64,000 nucleotides of DNA from Desulfosarcina sp. (GCA_014237405.1 JABZFO010000146.1:1-64000), one strand, 5' to 3'; numbered from the stretch's first letter, positions 40,520 through 50,377 are shown. Program-made: numbers and translations. Notes: generated by a model not told the origin, from the sequence alone.

Positions 40520-41047
40520 TTATGATAATATTTCCGGCAGTTTCTCCACATCGGCGGCATCGACGTTAACGGCGGCGAACTGCCCAAGGGCCTCGATATT
40601 GACGATGACGCGACCGTCGCCGCGGTAGCTGGAAAAAATACCCGTCACACCGGCAAATGGGCCGCTGACCACCATCACCCGATCCCCTTTTTTAAACTGG
40701 GTACCGGTGATCACTTCTCCGTCCGTTGAAACCATGATCTTGAGGGAATCAATGGTGGCATCGGCAATAGGCACCGGACCCCGGGTGTTGCCGATGAGCC
40801 GAACGGCACCCGTGGTCTTGAGAATCTCCACATGTTCATATGGATTCAGATCGGTCCTGACAAAAACATAGCCGGGAAAAAGGGGCACACGGATCATCTT
40901 GTGACGGTCCCGCCGACGGCTTTTTACCGTAATTTTCGGCAGGAAGGCGTCCAGCGTCTTTTTGTCCAGTCCTTCGTTGACCACATTTTCAAAGCGGCTT
41001 TTTGTGTGAAGCGCATACCAGGCGCGCGTCAGTTTGTCTCCGGCCAT
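40520..41047 (-). CDS. NusG paralogue (specialised transcription antiterminator, UpxY/RfaH type)
   Basis: A 175-residue protein with an N-terminal NGN domain (WYALHTKSRFENVVNEGL, FPGYVFVRTDL) and a C-terminal KOW domain (FKKGDRVMVVSGPFAGVTGIFSSY). The housekeeping nusG normally sits with secE and rplK; this one stands alone, so it is likely a specialised NusG acting on particular long operons such as envelope clusters. I start at the ATG at 41047, where the NGN domain begins. The frame goes on to 41116, but that stretch is a repeat terminus (family A), not protein. Confidence 0.75.
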   Translation of the reverse strand: MAGDKLTRAWYALHTKSRFENVVNEGLDKKTLDAFLPKITVKSRRRDRHKMIRVPLFPGYVFVRTDLNPYEHVEILKTTGAVRLIGNTRGPVPIADATIDSLKIMVSTDGEVITGTQFKKGDRVMVVSGPFAGVTGIFSSYRGDGRVIVNIEALGQFAAVNVDAADVEKLPEILS

Positions 41048-41066
41048 AGGTGGTGGTCCCGTTGTT

Positions 41067-41210
41067 AGTGCCCATCCAGAAACGGTCTTTTCACCCAATC
41101 TCCGAGTTATGCTCAAAATTTTATCCTCGGAATATCAACTATATGCCTGTGGTAAATTTTTTCGCATGCCTTGATCTTGAACGAAAATCCTCGTTTCTGG
41201 ACGGACACTA
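41067..41210. mobile_element. MITE-like element, family A, with inverted ends
   Basis: The right end (41172-41210) is 39 bases identical to 58578-58616. The left end (about 41067-41098, TTAGTGCCCATCCAGAAACG) is a diverged inverted copy of it (consensus TAGTGTCCGTCCAGAAACG). About 75 AT-rich bases lie between. No coding capacity. A fragment of the same end overlaps the cysS stop at 48461. Confidence 0.6.
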
Positions 41211-41340
41211 TTTAAAATCAATTGATCTGAAACGTTACGCCAGTTGATCCGATGGAGCATCAAAGGAGGATTCGTGTAGCATCTCTTTGACCAAAAGGCA
41301 ATGGGGATAACGACAACACGCCAAAATCATTGTAGTTGCG

Positions 41341-41362
41341 ATTTATTTTTCCGCGGTCCTTA
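41341..41362. repeat. Family B repeat end
   Basis: ATTTATTTTTCCGCGGTCC followed by TTA, the same end as the MITE-like element at 18907. It sits 30 bases after the lptD stop. No partner end was found nearby. Confidence 0.5.
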
Positions 41363-41391
41363 CCATTTAACATTGGGTCAATTGGCATCTG

Positions 41392-43740
41392 TTATTGTCC
41401 GAATCCGCCGATGCCCATCAGATTGATGAAGAAAGAGAATTTATTGTCGGCGCCTTCCACGGCATAGAAAAAATCAACGGACCAGCATTGGGCGGTATAG
41501 AGAAACCCGGCGCCCTTGATAATGTCCCTCTCGTCCAGCAGGTTGCGCTCGTACTCGCCCCTGGCGGTGAGGTGATCGGTGATTTTGACAGACAGGGTGC
41601 CGCGTATGGATTCATATGCGTCTTTTTCGTAACGGTGCTCCATCCACAGCCGGTCTCCCCGGTGGTCGACCACTGCCGCGCCCACGTTGTGGGTGGAGAA
41701 CCGTGCGTCGTAGGTGTTGTAACGGGCATCGGTATCCATGATGAAATAACGCCCGAGATTGAAATCCAGCTCACCATAGATGTCCGAAAAGGGTTCGGGC
41801 AGATCCTCTCTGGCCGCGGCGATGTCATAGCTTTGCTCCAGATAAAAACGACAAAAGCGATTGTAGTCAAAAGGTGCCGGTGCCGGCGGATCTGCAAGCA
41901 TCCGGTCCGGCAGCCTTTCTTCTTCTGTAAAAAAGGCGCCATCGCCGGTTGTTGTGCTGGATCGGGCATTCTTCGCCGTCCTTGCCGTAAAGGTGTTGGT
42001 GAGGGAGTAAGTGACCCGGTTTTTCTCATCGATGCGGTCCAGATCGGTAAAAAATGGCAGGTCCGACTGGTCCTGGTCCGGGATATATTCGTAAATTACC
42101 TGGGGTTTGACACTGTGGCGAATACGATCCACGGCCGCCACTGGCGACCCCATGACTTTTGAAAATTCCGTGGAAAGGTCCAGCCGAGCGTCATAGATCT
42201 GACGATAAGTGGAATGGTCCAGGGTGTCGTCTTCCCAGCGGTCCATCACCCAGGCGGTCTGGCGCCAACCGGTCGATGGCTCCAGCGACAGGTAGTTTTT
42301 CCATTTCAAGGGCAGATAGACTCTTGGGTAAAGGTCCGTTCGATGCCCGCGCTGTCCGTCTTCCCGGTAAAAGTAGGTATATTCGGAATCCAGGTCCCAG
42401 TACACGCCGGTATCAATCGCTTGCTGTTTGGCGCCGTTGAATTCGATAACCGGGAGTTTTTGAAGGGTATCGTCGGACGCTTCCCAGCGCCGGTTGGTCA
42501 CATTGTCGTTCCATAAGAGATCGCCGTTGAGGGTGAACTTGGACCAAGTCCGGTTGATATTCAGTCGATTGGTGCGTGTGGATTCATCGTAGGTGTCCAG
42601 GTCCCGGCCGAATGCCTCCAGAAAATAATCCCGGGTTTCGTTGAACCCGCTCCGACCGTCTTTGAACTCAGTGAGGTAGTCCTGATCGCTGACAATGTCC
42701 AGATCCAGTCGCGCCAGGGCGCCCCAGGGCAGTTCCTGGTCCAATTTGGACCTCAGCCAGTAGCGGTCCGTGTTGGGTCGATCGTAGGCATCATCGGCAT
42801 AGCCCCATTTTATGGTATTATCCGGGGTGCCGTCATCGATTTTACGGTCCTGCAGGCCATCGGCCATGATGGCCCCAAAAGAAGCGTCGGTCAGAGCATA
42901 GCGATATTCCAGACCGATCTTGGCGCCCCTTTCCTGCATGTAGTGGGTATACAAGGTGGCATCGGTGCTATCGCTGATGGCCCAGAATAGCGGCTGGTCC
43001 CAGGCAAAGCCCTTGCGGTCCGAATAGCCTGCCTCCGGAAAGAGCAGGCCCGTCTGGCGCTTGGTTTTTGCCGGAAACAGGATGTATGGTGTATACAGCA
43101 CCGGCACACCTCGTGCCCTGAGCACGGCGTGTGTGGCGCTGCCGTATCCCTCGATGGTTACCTTGAGCGTTCGGCCGGTGATGATCCAGTCCGGCCGGTC
43201 GCCGTCGCAGCTGGTGATGGACCCCTTTTCCGCCCGATAGGTGTCCTTGCCGGTTTTTTCGATGCGCTCGCCGTGGATGTAAAAATGATTCTCCTTCAGG
43301 AAAACGGTGCCGCCATGCACCACCCCGGTCTCCTGATTCAGGTTCAGTTCCAGACGCTCCCCCGTTAAAATATCGTCGCCCACGGTCATTACCACGTGGC
43401 CGGCGGCTGAGGCAGTCATGGCTTTATGATTGAAGGAAACCACATCGGCCACCAGGCGGGCGGCCTGCTTTTCGATGATCACATTTCCCCTGGCGTGATA
43501 GGTGGTGGATTTGGCATCGTACGCCACCGTGTCCGCGCTGATTTGCCAGGGCACCTTCGGGCTTCCGGTGAGCCGGTCCGTGATGGACTGGGCGTGGGCA
43601 CAAGGACCCCAAAGCGTCCAGACGAAGATGGCCAGGATCAAAACCGAATAGCTTGTGGCGGGAGATGATGGTCTGAATATGAACGGACGCATCAATTGAA
43701 TAAAGGCATCGACTTTATGGGAAAGATGTGCTTTCAGCAT
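41392..43740 (-). CDS. lptD: LPS-assembly outer membrane protein LptD
   Basis: A 782-residue outer-membrane protein. A signal segment (about 27-50, ending AHAQS) is followed by an OstA-type N-terminal domain (ISADTVAYDAKSTTYHARGNVIIEKQ) and then a large beta-barrel rich in Tyr, Arg and Asp. LptD with LptE places LPS in the outer leaflet. Together with KdnA/KdnB it shows the cell makes and exports a Kdo-type LPS. A start at an internal ATG (43692) is possible. It stands alone and is divergent from surE. Confidence 0.88.
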   Translation of the reverse strand: MLKAHLSHKVDAFIQLMRPFIFRPSSPATSYSVLILAIFVWTLWGPCAHAQSITDRLTGSPKVPWQISADTVAYDAKSTTYHARGNVIIEKQAARLVADVVSFNHKAMTASAAGHVVMTVGDDILTGERLELNLNQETGVVHGGTVFLKENHFYIHGERIEKTGKDTYRAEKGSITSCDGDRPDWIITGRTLKVTIEGYGSATHAVLRARGVPVLYTPYILFPAKTKRQTGLLFPEAGYSDRKGFAWDQPLFWAISDSTDATLYTHYMQERGAKIGLEYRYALTDASFGAIMADGLQDRKIDDGTPDNTIKWGYADDAYDRPNTDRYWLRSKLDQELPWGALARLDLDIVSDQDYLTEFKDGRSGFNETRDYFLEAFGRDLDTYDESTRTNRLNINRTWSKFTLNGDLLWNDNVTNRRWEASDDTLQKLPVIEFNGAKQQAIDTGVYWDLDSEYTYFYREDGQRGHRTDLYPRVYLPLKWKNYLSLEPSTGWRQTAWVMDRWEDDTLDHSTYRQIYDARLDLSTEFSKVMGSPVAAVDRIRHSVKPQVIYEYIPDQDQSDLPFFTDLDRIDEKNRVTYSLTNTFTARTAKNARSSTTTGDGAFFTEEERLPDRMLADPPAPAPFDYNRFCRFYLEQSYDIAAAREDLPEPFSDIYGELDFNLGRYFIMDTDARYNTYDARFSTHNVGAAVVDHRGDRLWMEHRYEKDAYESIRGTLSVKITDHLTARGEYERNLLDERDIIKGAGFLYTAQCWSVDFFYAVEGADNKFSFFINLMGIGGFGQ

Positions 43741-43900
43741 GGATTCCGCAGGGGCGGGTGCAGGATAACCGCTTGCACATAAATGAAAAATTCAATATAA
43801 AGCTAACCTGCTTGAAATTGCAACAACAGTTTTACACGGTGACGATTGATGGGTGCAAGGGCCCGTTGATCATCCGGGTATAAAAGAGAAACGAGTGTTC

Positions 43901-44578
43901 ATGCGAGTACTGCTGACCAATGACGACGGCATCCACGCGCCGGGATTGTGGGCCCTGTACCATGCGTTTTCAGTTCGGCACCAGGTAACCGTGGTGGCAC
44001 CGGATCGTGAACGCAGCGCCGTGGGCCACGGGATCACCCTGCACCAGCCCATCCGTTTCGAAAAGACCCGGGTCAACGGCGGCATGACCGGTTTTGCCGT
44101 TAACGGCACGCCGGCAGACTGTGTGAAACTGGGGTTGGCCGAGCTTTTGGACACCGCTCCCGAGCTGGTCGTCTCCGGCATCAACCCGGGCGCCAATGTG
44201 GGCATCAACGTCAACTATTCCGGAACAGTGGCCGCAGCCAAAGAGGCCGCCATGGCCGGTATTCCCGCCATGGCGGTGTCCATCATTGCGCCCGGCGCCC
44301 GGTATGTTGATGCCGCTGCCCGGTTTACCGAAGCGCTGTCGCTGCAGGTAATGGGGCGGAGGCTTCCTGTAGGCACCTTCCTTAATGTTAATTTTCCCGA
44401 CCTGCCGCTGAAAAAGTTACGCGGTGTGCGCTGGAGCCGGCAGGGAACCGGTGCGTTTGCCCAGCATTTTGAAAAGCGGACGGATCCGCGAGACCGGTCG
44501 TACTACTGGCAGGGGTGTGACAGCCAGGGGGCCTATGACCAGCCACTGGCCCGGTGGGACATTCCCGTAAACCCCTAA
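43901..44578 (+). CDS. surE: 5'/3'-nucleotidase SurE
   Basis: A 225-residue SurE. The ATG at 43901 begins MRVLLTNDDGIHAPG, the family's metal site (Asp-Asp). SGINPGANVGINVNYSGTVAAAKEA is the second signature. It removes phosphate from nucleoside monophosphates. The frame is open to 43853 without homology. It starts the run surE - YhaM-type gene - tmk - cysK/cysS. Confidence 0.93.
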   Translation: MRVLLTNDDGIHAPGLWALYHAFSVRHQVTVVAPDRERSAVGHGITLHQPIRFEKTRVNGGMTGFAVNGTPADCVKLGLAELLDTAPELVVSGINPGANVGINVNYSGTVAAAKEAAMAGIPAMAVSIIAPGARYVDAAARFTEALSLQVMGRRLPVGTFLNVNFPDLPLKKLRGVRWSRQGTGAFAQHFEKRTDPRDRSYYWQGCDSQGAYDQPLARWDIPVNP

Positions 44579-44600
44579 CGGCCGTTAGATGGTGACATCG

Positions 44601-45572
44601 ATGACCAAACGTTTTGTCTCTGAACTTGTTGCGGGAAGCGCCATCGACGAGGTATTTTTGCTGGCTGAGCGCACAATGGCCCATAAGAAAGATGGAAACC
44701 CCTTCTTGAACGTGACCCTGTCGGATCGCACCGGCCAGGTGAAAGGAGTGGTGTGGGACCAGGTGGAGCGCATCGTTGCGGCTGCTGCCGAGGGTGATTT
44801 CGTGCATGTCCGGGCGCAGGTGGGCGAATATCGGGGCAGCCTTCAGCTGGTGGTCAAGGATATGGCCCGGGTGCCGGCGGGGCAGGTGGATGCAGGGGAC
44901 TTCCTGGCGGCTACCACCCGTGACGTGGCCAAGATGTTTGACCGGCTCAAGGAGATGACCGGCCGGATGCAGACCCCGTATCTGAAGGCGCTATTCGAGG
45001 CCTTCTGGGCTGATGAGACGTTTGTGGCCGCCTATACCCGGGCACCGGCGGCCAAGCGCATGCACCACGCCTATATCGGCGGGCTTTTGGAACATACCCT
45101 CTCCATGGCCATTTTGTCGGAATTGATTGCCGGGCATTACAGCGGCGTGGACCGGGATTTGCTGCTGGCCGGTGTGATCCTTCACGACGTGGGCAAGATC
45201 CGGGAGCTGGAATACACCCGCCGCATCGATTACACCGATGAAGGCCGGCTGCTCAGCCACATCGTCATCGGCCTGTCCATGCTGGATGAAAAACTGAAGC
45301 AGGTACCGGATTTCCCTGAAACCCAGGCCCAGCTCCTCAAGCACATGATCGTCAGTCACCATGGCGCCCGGGAGTTCGGCTCCCCCGAGCCGCCTAAAAC
45401 CATCGAGGCTGTTCTGCTCAACTATATCGACGAGATGGACTCCCGGGTCAACAGCATCCGCGCATATGTGGCCGAGGATCCGTCGGATGGGTCGTGGACG
45501 CCTTATCACCGGCTCCTGGAGCGCCATTTTTACAAAGGCTCCGGAGTGAGCGATCCACCAGAAATGAAATAA
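44601..45572 (+). CDS. YhaM-type 3'-5' exoribonuclease (OB fold plus HD domain)
   Basis: A protein of about 323 residues: an OB-fold nucleic-acid domain at 10-95 (FLNVTLSDRTGQVKGVVWD) and an HD domain at 145-285 (MHHAYIGGLLEHT, ILHDVGK, HMIVSHHG). The family removes 3' residues from RNA or DNA. The ATG at 44601 has GGTGA 5 bases upstream; an in-frame ATG at 44589 has none. It follows surE by about 22 bases and precedes tmk by 7. Confidence 0.82.
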   Translation: MTKRFVSELVAGSAIDEVFLLAERTMAHKKDGNPFLNVTLSDRTGQVKGVVWDQVERIVAAAAEGDFVHVRAQVGEYRGSLQLVVKDMARVPAGQVDAGDFLAATTRDVAKMFDRLKEMTGRMQTPYLKALFEAFWADETFVAAYTRAPAAKRMHHAYIGGLLEHTLSMAILSELIAGHYSGVDRDLLLAGVILHDVGKIRELEYTRRIDYTDEGRLLSHIVIGLSMLDEKLKQVPDFPETQAQLLKHMIVSHHGAREFGSPEPPKTIEAVLLNYIDEMDSRVNSIRAYVAEDPSDGSWTPYHRLLERHFYKGSGVSDPPEMK

Positions 45573-45579
45573 TTCGATT

Positions 45580-46117
45580 ATGTTCATCACCCTCGAAGGC
45601 ATTGAAGGATCAGGGAAGACCACCCAGATTCAAGCGATTGCCCAATGGCTGACGGCGGCCGGCTGTGACTGCCTGATCACCCGGGAACCCGGCGGTACGC
45701 CCATTGGCGGTCAGATTCGTTCTGTCCTGCTCCACCCGGACAACCGCGATCTGGCGCCCACGGCCGAACTGCTGCTCTACGTGGCGGACCGGGTCCAGCA
45801 CCTGGAAACGGTCGTCTGTCCGGCTCTGGCAGCCGACAAGGTGGTGGTCTGCGACCGCTATTTCGATGCCACTCTGGTCTACCAGGGTTATGCACGGGGG
45901 CTGGACAGTGATATGATTCGCCAACTCCACCAACTGGCCTGCAAGGGCTTGACACCCGATTTGACCCTGCTGATGGATCTGGAACCCGAAGCCGGGCTGG
46001 CCCGCGCCTGGCGCCGTCCACATCATCGACGCCGACGTCGATAAGCAGGCGGTGCGTGTGCAGATTGAAGCCGCGCTCAAGGCGCATGTTAAACGCCGGG
46101 CCGATGGTGCAGAATAA
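45580..46117 (+). pseudogene. tmk: Thymidylate kinase, frame broken near the C-terminus
   Basis: The first 145 residues are a normal Tmk: P-loop EGIEGSGKTTQ, TREPGGTPIG, VCDRYFDATLVYQGYARG and LMDLEPEAGLARAWR. The frame then changes; the expected end resumes at VHIIDADVDKQAVRVQIEAAL and reaches TAA at 46117. The LID region, about 40 residues in the family, is absent at the join. Loss of the LID should be lethal if no other tmk exists, so an assembly collapse is a serious alternative. It lies in the surE operon, and an AT-rich palindrome follows. Confidence 0.75.
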
Positions 46118-46167
46118 AATTTATTGGGTGCCTATCTAAATTTAACCAAACATAGTTGTAATTTTTA

Positions 46168-46265
46168 ATGTTGAATTATGAATTTTGAATTAATGTATTC
46201 TTATTTTAAAACGATAGAACGCCTTAATTCAAAATTAAGAATTCATAATTCATAATTCATAATTG
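46168..46265. repeat. AT-rich palindromic heptad repeat
   Basis: The left arm (about 46171-46194, GAATTATGAATTTTGAATTAA) and right arm (46221-46264, built on AATTCAT repeated) are inverted copies with about 26 bases between. The right arm has period 7 (AATTCAT). It lies just before the cysK ribosome site region. It resembles in style the short tandem heptad repeats of cyanobacteria. Confidence 0.75.
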
Positions 46266-46278
46266 GATTTCCGTTCTC

Positions 46279-48473
46279 ATGAGCCACAGCATCCTGAATC
46301 ATATCGGCAATACCCCACTGGTGGAGATCCGGCGGCTGAATCCAAACCCACATGTCCGGGTGCTGGCCAAGCTGGAGTACCTCAACCCCGGCGGTTCCAT
46401 CAAGGACCGGCCGGCGCTGTCCATGATCGAGGAAGGGGAACGATCGGGCGAACTGAAACCGGGCAAGACGGTGATCGAAGCCACCAGCGGCAACACCGGT
46501 ATCGGCCTGGCCATGGTGTGTTCGGTCAAGGGCTACCGGCTGCTGCTGACCATGAGCGATGCAGCCAGTGTGGAGCGGCAGAAGATCCTCAGGGCACGCG
46601 GTGCGGAGATTCTGCTTACGCCCGGTCACCTGGGCACCGACGGTGCCATTGAGGAGGTGTACCGCCTGGCCCGGGAGAATCCGGACACCTATTTCATGAC
46701 CGACCAGTACAACAACCCGGCCAACTGGAAGGCCCACTACAACGGAACAGCCGTGGAGCTCTGGAAGCAGACCGGCGGGACGCTGACCCACATGGTGGCC
46801 ACCATGGGTACCTCGGGCACCCTGATGGGATTGTCCCGGCGGCTTAAGGAATTCAACCCCGCGATCCGGATCATTGGCGTGGAGCCCTATCTGGGGCACC
46901 GGCTCCAGGGGCTGAAAAACATGAAGGAGGCCTACCAGCCGGAAATATTCGAGAAACGTCTGCTGGACGAGAAAGTCAACATTGAGGACGAGCCAGCTTT
47001 CGAGATGACCCGGCGCCTGGCCCGGGAAGAAGGCCTCATGGTGGGGATGAGCAGCGGTGCCGCCATGGTGGTGGCCGCCGAAATCGCCAAGACCCTGGAG
47101 CAGGGGACGCTGGTGGTGATTTTTCCCGACGGCGGTGAACGCTACCTTTCCACCCCGCTTTTTGCCGTCCAGGAGAAGGTTGTCCTCAAGCTCTTCAACA
47201 CCATGACCCGCAAAAAAGAGCGTTTTTTGCCCATGAATCCGGGGAAAGTTTCCATGTACGCCTGTGGCCCTACAGCCCATGCCCGCATGCACGTGGGGGA
47301 GGGGCGCCGCTTCGTCTTTTCCGACCTGCTGGCCCGCTATCTGGCCTACCGGGGATACGCGGTCAAACAGGTGATGAACATCACCGACCTGGACGACAAA
47401 ACCATCGAAGGGTCGGAACAGGCCGGCATGTCCCTGGAAGACTTCACCGGCATGCACATCGATGCATTTCATAAGGACCTTCGCACGGCTACGCCTACGA
47501 AAAGCTTCGTTCCATATATTTCGACATTTCGCGATTCAAGGACTACGGGCAGCTGTCGGGCATTGATCTCAACAAGATCCGCATCGGCGCTACCGTGGAT
47601 CTGGACGAGTATGAAAAGGACAACCCCCGCGATTTTACTCTGCTCAAACGCACCCGGCTGTCGGAACTCAAGCGGGGCATTTACACCAAGACCGACTGGG
47701 GCAACATGCGTCCTTCCTGGCACCTGCAGTGTGCGGCCATGTCCATGCGTTACCTGGGGGATTGCTACGATATCCACTGCGCCGGCCGGGAACTGGTTTT
47801 CCCCCACCACGAGAACGAGATCGCCATTGCCGGTGCGTTGACCGGTAAAACTATGGCCAAATACTGGGTGCACTGCGACCGTGTGCTGGTGGACGGTAAA
47901 AAAGTGGATGAAAAGGGTGATGCCCTGACCATTCAGGCCCTGTTGGACATGGCGTTCACGGGGCGGGAGATCCGCTACTGGCTGCTCTCGGTGAATTACC
48001 GGAAGCCGGTCCTGTTTTCCGTGGAGCGCCTGAACCGAGTGCGAAAGACCCTGGGACGACTGGACGCCAGCGTCCGCGCCCTGAAGAATGTCCGCCGAGG
48101 AAATTCATACGGGGAGTTGGATCAACTGTGCTACGACATCAAGAATGGCTTTACCACCGCCATGGACGACGACCTGAACATCTCTGCCGCATTTGCATCT
48201 TTGTTTACCGTGGTCAAGCGGATCAATACCTTGATTTTGGAAAAGGGAATCGATCCTGCCGGGGCTGAAAAAGTGCTGGAAACACTGGCCCGCGTCAATA
48301 CGGTGGTGAACATATTCGATTTTGAAGACGAAACACAAAACCCGGCGGTGCAACAATTGATGGCGGAACGGGATCGCGCCCGGCTGACAAAGGACTGGGT
48401 CCTTGCGGACCGGCTGCGCGACCAACTGCTGGCCATGGGGGTGGTCCCCCGGGATGATAGTGTCCGTCCATAA
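46279..48473 (+). pseudogene. Cysteine synthase fused to a CysRS-like domain, frame broken once
   Basis: Residues about 1-305 are a cysteine synthase: NPGGSIKDR with the PLP Lys, TSGNTGIGLA, GMSSGAA. From about 312 a CysRS-like domain begins (LFNTMTRKKERF, YACGPT). The HIGH motif reads HVGE and the KMSKS loop reads KKVDEKG, so both ATP motifs are lost, yet the zinc/cysteine ligands remain (Cys in CGPT, WHLQC, FPHHENE). The frame breaks after HKDLRT at about 47480 and resumes as GYAYEKLRS; about 30 family residues are missing. The last codons and stop (48461-48473) are formed by a family A repeat fragment. If the break is an assembly fault the fused gene is intact. Confidence 0.7.
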
Positions 48474-48800
48474 ATGGTATCCCCCCAAGTAAATAACAAT
48501 AGCCAAAAGCCAAATAACAAATAAATCACAATGACTAAAATTCCAAATTCCAAACCCTATAATCTTAAAGAAAGCTGATGCCCTTGTTTTTATCTTTACT
48601 TGGCGGGCTTGGCGACTTGAGCGAAGCGGGCGAGAGGAAAAAAGATGTTTGACGCAAAGACGCAAAGGCGCAAAGGCGCAAAGAAAATTAAAAAGAACTG
48701 TTGCCCTTGTTTTGATCTTGTTTGAGATTTGGATATTGTAATTTGGATATTGTATTTAAAATTTGGTGCTTGCAATTTGTTGTTTGCGGCGTACGCCTTT
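48460..48800. repeat. Dense intergenic repeats after cysS
   Basis: In order: a family A end TAGTGTCCGTCCA (48461-48473) overlapping the cysS stop; an AT-rich tract with CAAATAAC and ATTCCAAA units (48490-48560); a CGCAAAG heptad tract (about 48652-48686); and a TTTGGATATTG/AATTTGG tract (48722-48783) roughly complementary to the first AT tract, so the two could pair. No gene is seen. Confidence 0.7.
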
Positions 48801-48846
48801 CCAACAGCACCGGTTTATCCGGATTAGGAAAATAATGGAGAAAACC

Positions 48847-49854
48847 ATGACCCCCGCATACATGCCGTTTACCTATCTGTCGGAACCCACGGCTCGCCTA
48901 CTGAACGCCCTTGTGGGACCGGTGGTGCTTTATCAGCCATTGGAAAAAAAAATTCCTGAAAGCCTGTCTGCCTTGGCGTCACAGGGACTCGTTGAGATCC
49001 GGACACCGATGACCCGGGATGACGACCGGCTGCAGGCCGCCCTTGCGGAGTTCACGGATTGGGCGCGCATGAATCCGGGAAGGTCTACCCCGGGTACCGG
49101 TTTTTTCAGTGCCCGACAGGGGGAAATCCCTTTTTTCGACGAAACCGCCATCAATCGGATCCGTTCCGACATCAAACGGTATCGTCAATCCGATCATCTG
49201 GCGGATCATCAGTCGGATGAAACAGAGGTGGGATTCAGTGCTCGGCTGTTTCTGGCTGTGGCTCAGGAGAACGACATGGCTGCCGACCGCCTGGACCATG
49301 ACCTCAACCGGTTCAAAGCGCTGGAAAAGGATTTCCTGGAGGTACTGAAGGATGCCGATGAGGCGGGGTTCAACCGTCAGACCCACGGCGGAACGATCTG
49401 GCGGGAAGATCCGGGGACAAAGCTGACCGGGCAACGGATTCGTGCCTGGGCCGCTCTGGCCGCTGCCGATGCCAAGCTGCCGGAACTGCTGGTCACCACC
49501 AGCTCAGCGGTGATCGATACCCTGTTGGAAACCAGTGGCGAAGCGCTACGTCTCGAAAAGCTGGCCGACATGCGTCTTTGCGTCCCATCTGCCGGCACTA
49601 CGCCGGTATTGGGCCGGGTGCTGGCTGATCTGGCCGTCCAGGAAACCCTGCCTTCGGCCGACCTTTCAGCCTTCGCGTCGCTGGCCGCCGAGTTGGCTTC
49701 CGAGCCGGCCGTCACAGTTACTCTTTTTGTCGCCGCCAATCGGACACCCGCAACGGTCATCAGCCGGGTGGCCCCTGCAACCGCATCCCCACCTGAGGAA
49801 AATGGGAAACCGAAATCGGTTCGCCACACCCTGATCGTCCTGGTGGAAGGTTGA
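48847..49854 (+). CDS. Hypothetical protein, mostly helical, 335 aa
   Basis: I do not recognise this family. The protein has no signal peptide or membrane helix, is rich in Ala, Leu, Asp and Arg, and looks mostly helical. N-terminal words are PFTYLSEPTARLLNALVGP; the middle has FSARLFLAVAQENDMAADRL. The C-terminal 120 residues have a Thr/Ser/Pro-rich character. I start at the ATG at 48847, with GGAG 7 bases upstream; the ATG at 48835 is an alternative. It is isolated between a repeat-rich gap and the ferredoxin gene. A cytoplasmic role is all that can be inferred. Confidence 0.7.
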   Translation: MTPAYMPFTYLSEPTARLLNALVGPVVLYQPLEKKIPESLSALASQGLVEIRTPMTRDDDRLQAALAEFTDWARMNPGRSTPGTGFFSARQGEIPFFDETAINRIRSDIKRYRQSDHLADHQSDETEVGFSARLFLAVAQENDMAADRLDHDLNRFKALEKDFLEVLKDADEAGFNRQTHGGTIWREDPGTKLTGQRIRAWAALAAADAKLPELLVTTSSAVIDTLLETSGEALRLEKLADMRLCVPSAGTTPVLGRVLADLAVQETLPSADLSAFASLAAELASEPAVTVTLFVAANRTPATVISRVAPATASPPEENGKPKSVRHTLIVLVEG

Positions 49855-49933
49855 TTTCAAATTCGATGAAATACCCAACTGGTGGGGAATTGAGGGCTAT
49901 TTTGTGGTGTTCTGAAAAAAAAGGTTTCAACGC

Positions 49934-49960
49934 TTGACGGGGTGTTTTATTTGGTATAAG
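49934..49960 (+). promoter_or_regulatory. Probable promoter of the ferredoxin gene
   Basis: TTGACG (49934-49939), a 15-base spacer and TATAAG (49955-49960). The spacer is two bases short of ideal. The ferredoxin ATG lies about 78 bases downstream. Confidence 0.45.
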
Positions 49961-50037
49961 CCCTTTCCCATTAAAAGGAATCAGATGTTGGTAATTGGAT
50001 TAACACGAATAGAACCTATTGAAAGGAGGCTTTTAAA

Positions 50038-50226
50038 ATGGCTTTTATCCCGACCGTAGACGAGGCTAAATGCGTTGGCTGCGAAGAGTGCGTCGATGTG
50101 TGCCCCACGGAAGTGTTCGAGATGGAGGATGAAAAATCTGTCCCGGTGAACGCAGAAGAGTGTCTCGGCTGCGAAAGCTGCGTGGAAGTGTGCGAAGAGG
50201 GCGCCATCACCGTCGAAGAAACCTAA
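50038..50226 (+). CDS. 2[4Fe-4S] ferredoxin
   Basis: A 62-residue ferredoxin with two clusters: CVGCEECVDVCP near residue 12 and CLGCESCVEVC near residue 42. The protein is very acidic, as usual for low-potential clostridial-type ferredoxins. AAAGGAGGC precedes the ATG and a terminator follows, so it is a single-gene transcript. It carries electrons between soluble redox enzymes; the partners are not shown by context. Confidence 0.95.
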   Translation: MAFIPTVDEAKCVGCEECVDVCPTEVFEMEDEKSVPVNAEECLGCESCVEVCEEGAITVEET

Positions 50227-50253
50227 TCATTGACGGCGTTAAAGACGTCCCAA

Positions 50254-50286
50254 CCCCCGTCGGTTTTGCCTGCCGGGGGTTTTTTA
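50254..50286 (+). terminator. Ferredoxin terminator
   Basis: CCCCC at 50254-50258 pairs with GGGGG at 50275-50279 (stem continuing with a mismatch), followed by T6 and more T. Confidence 0.75.
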
Positions 50287-50326
50287 TTTTTACATTGAAA
50301 ACCTGGTCCTCTGGGCTAGAATTTTT
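50284..50326. repeat. CCTGG hairpin repeat, copy 2
   Basis: TTATTTTTACATTGAAA, then CCTGGTCCTCTGGGCTAG, then an AT-rich T run. Some forty bases match 56945-56996 with few changes. It lies directly after the ferredoxin terminator, upstream of ogt. Confidence 0.7.
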
Positions 50327-50377
50327 ATTCCTGCAACGGATCAACGACCGATCTGTTCGGGTCGCGAAAGGCTTCCC

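Noticed and set aside
41047..41116. N-terminal extension of the NusG paralogue
   Set aside because: These codons come from a family A repeat end, not from the NGN domain.
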